A stretch of 6,014 nt of DNA from Methanobacteriota archaeon (GTDB taxonomy: Archaea; JACRDV01). Positions 5,303-6,014 of the stretch are shown one piece after another. Under the pieces are notes generated by a model. The model searched no databases and was not told the DNA's origin. It was given only the letters and a program-made list of their open reading frames with translations. The stretch lies in NCBI GenBank assembly GCA_024860865.1, contig JACRDV010000032.1:1-6014 (forward strand). The letters are read 5' to 3'. How positions within the stretch are numbered: position 1 is the first letter of the stretch; the number at the start of each line of letters is the position of its first letter. The position numbers were made by a program, and so were the translations under genes.

Positions 5303-5318
5303 CCGGATAGTAATTATA

Positions 5319-6014
5319 ATGAGCGCCAAAAATTTATTGTTTTTAGTTTTAATAATATTGTCTGGAATTGTTGTTTTTGGAGCTATTCTTTTCGCTTACC
5401 ACTATTTCGCTTTTCAGTATACTTACACGCCACTTTTGCCAAATAATATTGGAGTAATAAAACTTAATGCAAGTATTGAAGATGCTACTGCAACAACTGT
5501 TCGAACTTTAGCTGAGAAAGCAACAACTGACAGATCAATAAAAGCTGTTATAGTTTATATAAACTCACCAGGTGGCGAAGCAGTTGCTTGTCAAGAAGTT
5601 TATGAGACCTTAGTTAGATTGCGCAATGAAAAACCAGTTGTAGCTTATTTAGGAACCCAAGCAACAAGTGGTGCTTATTGGGTGGCCCTCGGCGCGACTA
5701 AAATTGTTTCGAACCCAGCAACTCTCACCGGATCGTTTGGAGTTGAATGGATAATCCCCGCAGAAATTACGGATTACGAGGAGTATTTTAAAAGGCACAA
5801 AATATTCAAAGCTGGTAAATACAAGGGACTTGAATCTAAGGAAAATTTAACCGAAGAGGAAAAGGCACTTTTTCAGCAAGTGGTAGATGATATTCACAGA
5901 GAGTTCTTAAACACGATTCAAACTGAGCGAAAAATCACTAACTATACTTTAGACAAAGTTCGAGAGGCACAAATAATTACAGGGAGTTTTGCTAAAGAGT
6001 TGGGTTTAGTTGAT
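5319..6014 (+). CDS. sppA: SppA-type membrane-anchored Ser/Lys peptidase (S49), 5' part
   Basis: The frame is open from ATG 5319 to the window edge (232 residues); the stop lies beyond. One N-terminal hydrophobic segment (about 5-27, LLFLVLIILSGIVVFGAILF) acts as signal anchor, so the enzyme domain probably faces outside. The S49 protease domain (about 43-232) shows INSPGG (82-86 region, oxyanion loop), the nucleophile S117 in ATSGAYW, TGSFGVEW, and the general-base lysine K169 in AGKYKG. The Ser-to-Lys distance of 52 residues is the same as in single-domain SppA enzymes of Bacillus and Thermococcus (S147/K199 and S162/K214), which supports an active dyad. SppA degrades leftover signal peptides and other membrane-released peptides. 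The visible length suggests the short, single-domain form. The gene has its own promoter, and I see no functional tie to the aminotransferase upstream. Confidence 0.9.
   Translation, partial: MSAKNLLFLVLIILSGIVVFGAILFAYHYFAFQYTYTPLLPNNIGVIKLNASIEDATATTVRTLAEKATTDRSIKAVIVYINSPGGEAVACQEVYETLVRLRNEKPVVAYLGTQATSGAYWVALGATKIVSNPATLTGSFGVEWIIPAEITDYEEYFKRHKIFKAGKYKGLESKENLTEEEKALFQQVVDDIHREFLNTIQTERKITNYTLDKVREAQIITGSFAKELGLVD

Noticed and set aside
5119-5318. C/D-box guide RNA or tRNA in the intergenic gap
   Set aside because: A GATGATA resembling a C box (about 5174) has no CTGA D box downstream; the only CTGA lies upstream. No cloverleaf could be drawn on either strand.
1-6014. CRISPR array, insertion sequence or phage module
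   Set aside because: No regularly spaced repeats, transposase, integrase or terminal inverted repeats were seen.

Overview
The window looks archaeal. Several genes have TTTAAATA- or CTTAAAAA-like TATA boxes about 24-34 nt upstream of the start codon, which implies leaderless or short-leader transcripts. Stops are followed by oligo-T tracts rather than hairpins. The DNA is AT-rich, and the protein families (COG1533 radical SAM, AbrB/PIN and RelE toxin-antitoxin pairs, a compact SppA, a GabT-like class III aminotransferase) are common in uncultivated anaerobic archaea. A Bathyarchaeia-like source is a guess from protein style; no phylogenetic marker is present.

Layout. (1) 1-594, plus strand: the 3' part of a COG1533/SplB-like radical SAM gene, cut by the window edge. 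(2) 608-1263, minus: an AbrB-type antitoxin and a PIN-domain (VapC) toxin overlapping by ATGA, with their own TATA box and a GGTGAT ribosome binding site. (3) 1335-3136, minus: a compact operon transcribed as small zinc-finger protein, SWIM zinc-finger protein, then a radical SAM protein with an unusual stack of iron-sulfur domains; it ends at a T7 tract. (4) 3244-3695, plus: a second, unrelated toxin-antitoxin pair (short acidic antitoxin plus RelE/ParE toxin), again overlapping by ATGA. (5) 3787-5118, plus: a PLP-dependent class III aminotransferase whose only sensible start is an ATA codon behind a perfect Shine-Dalgarno. (6) 5319 to the end, plus: a membrane-anchored SppA-type Ser/Lys peptidase, cut by the window edge.

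How the parts relate. The zinc-finger/SWIM/radical SAM operon is the least familiar part. The radical SAM protein carries eight ferredoxin cysteines (two 4Fe-4S clusters), then a Fer2_4-like 2Fe-2S domain, then a CxxxCxxC activase-like radical SAM core. No glycyl-radical or other obvious substrate protein is present, so its target is unknown. The operon lies between two toxin-antitoxin modules of different type, which suggests an accessory segment between housekeeping-like genes. No stretch longer than 300 bases lacks a gene; the largest gap is 5119-5318.
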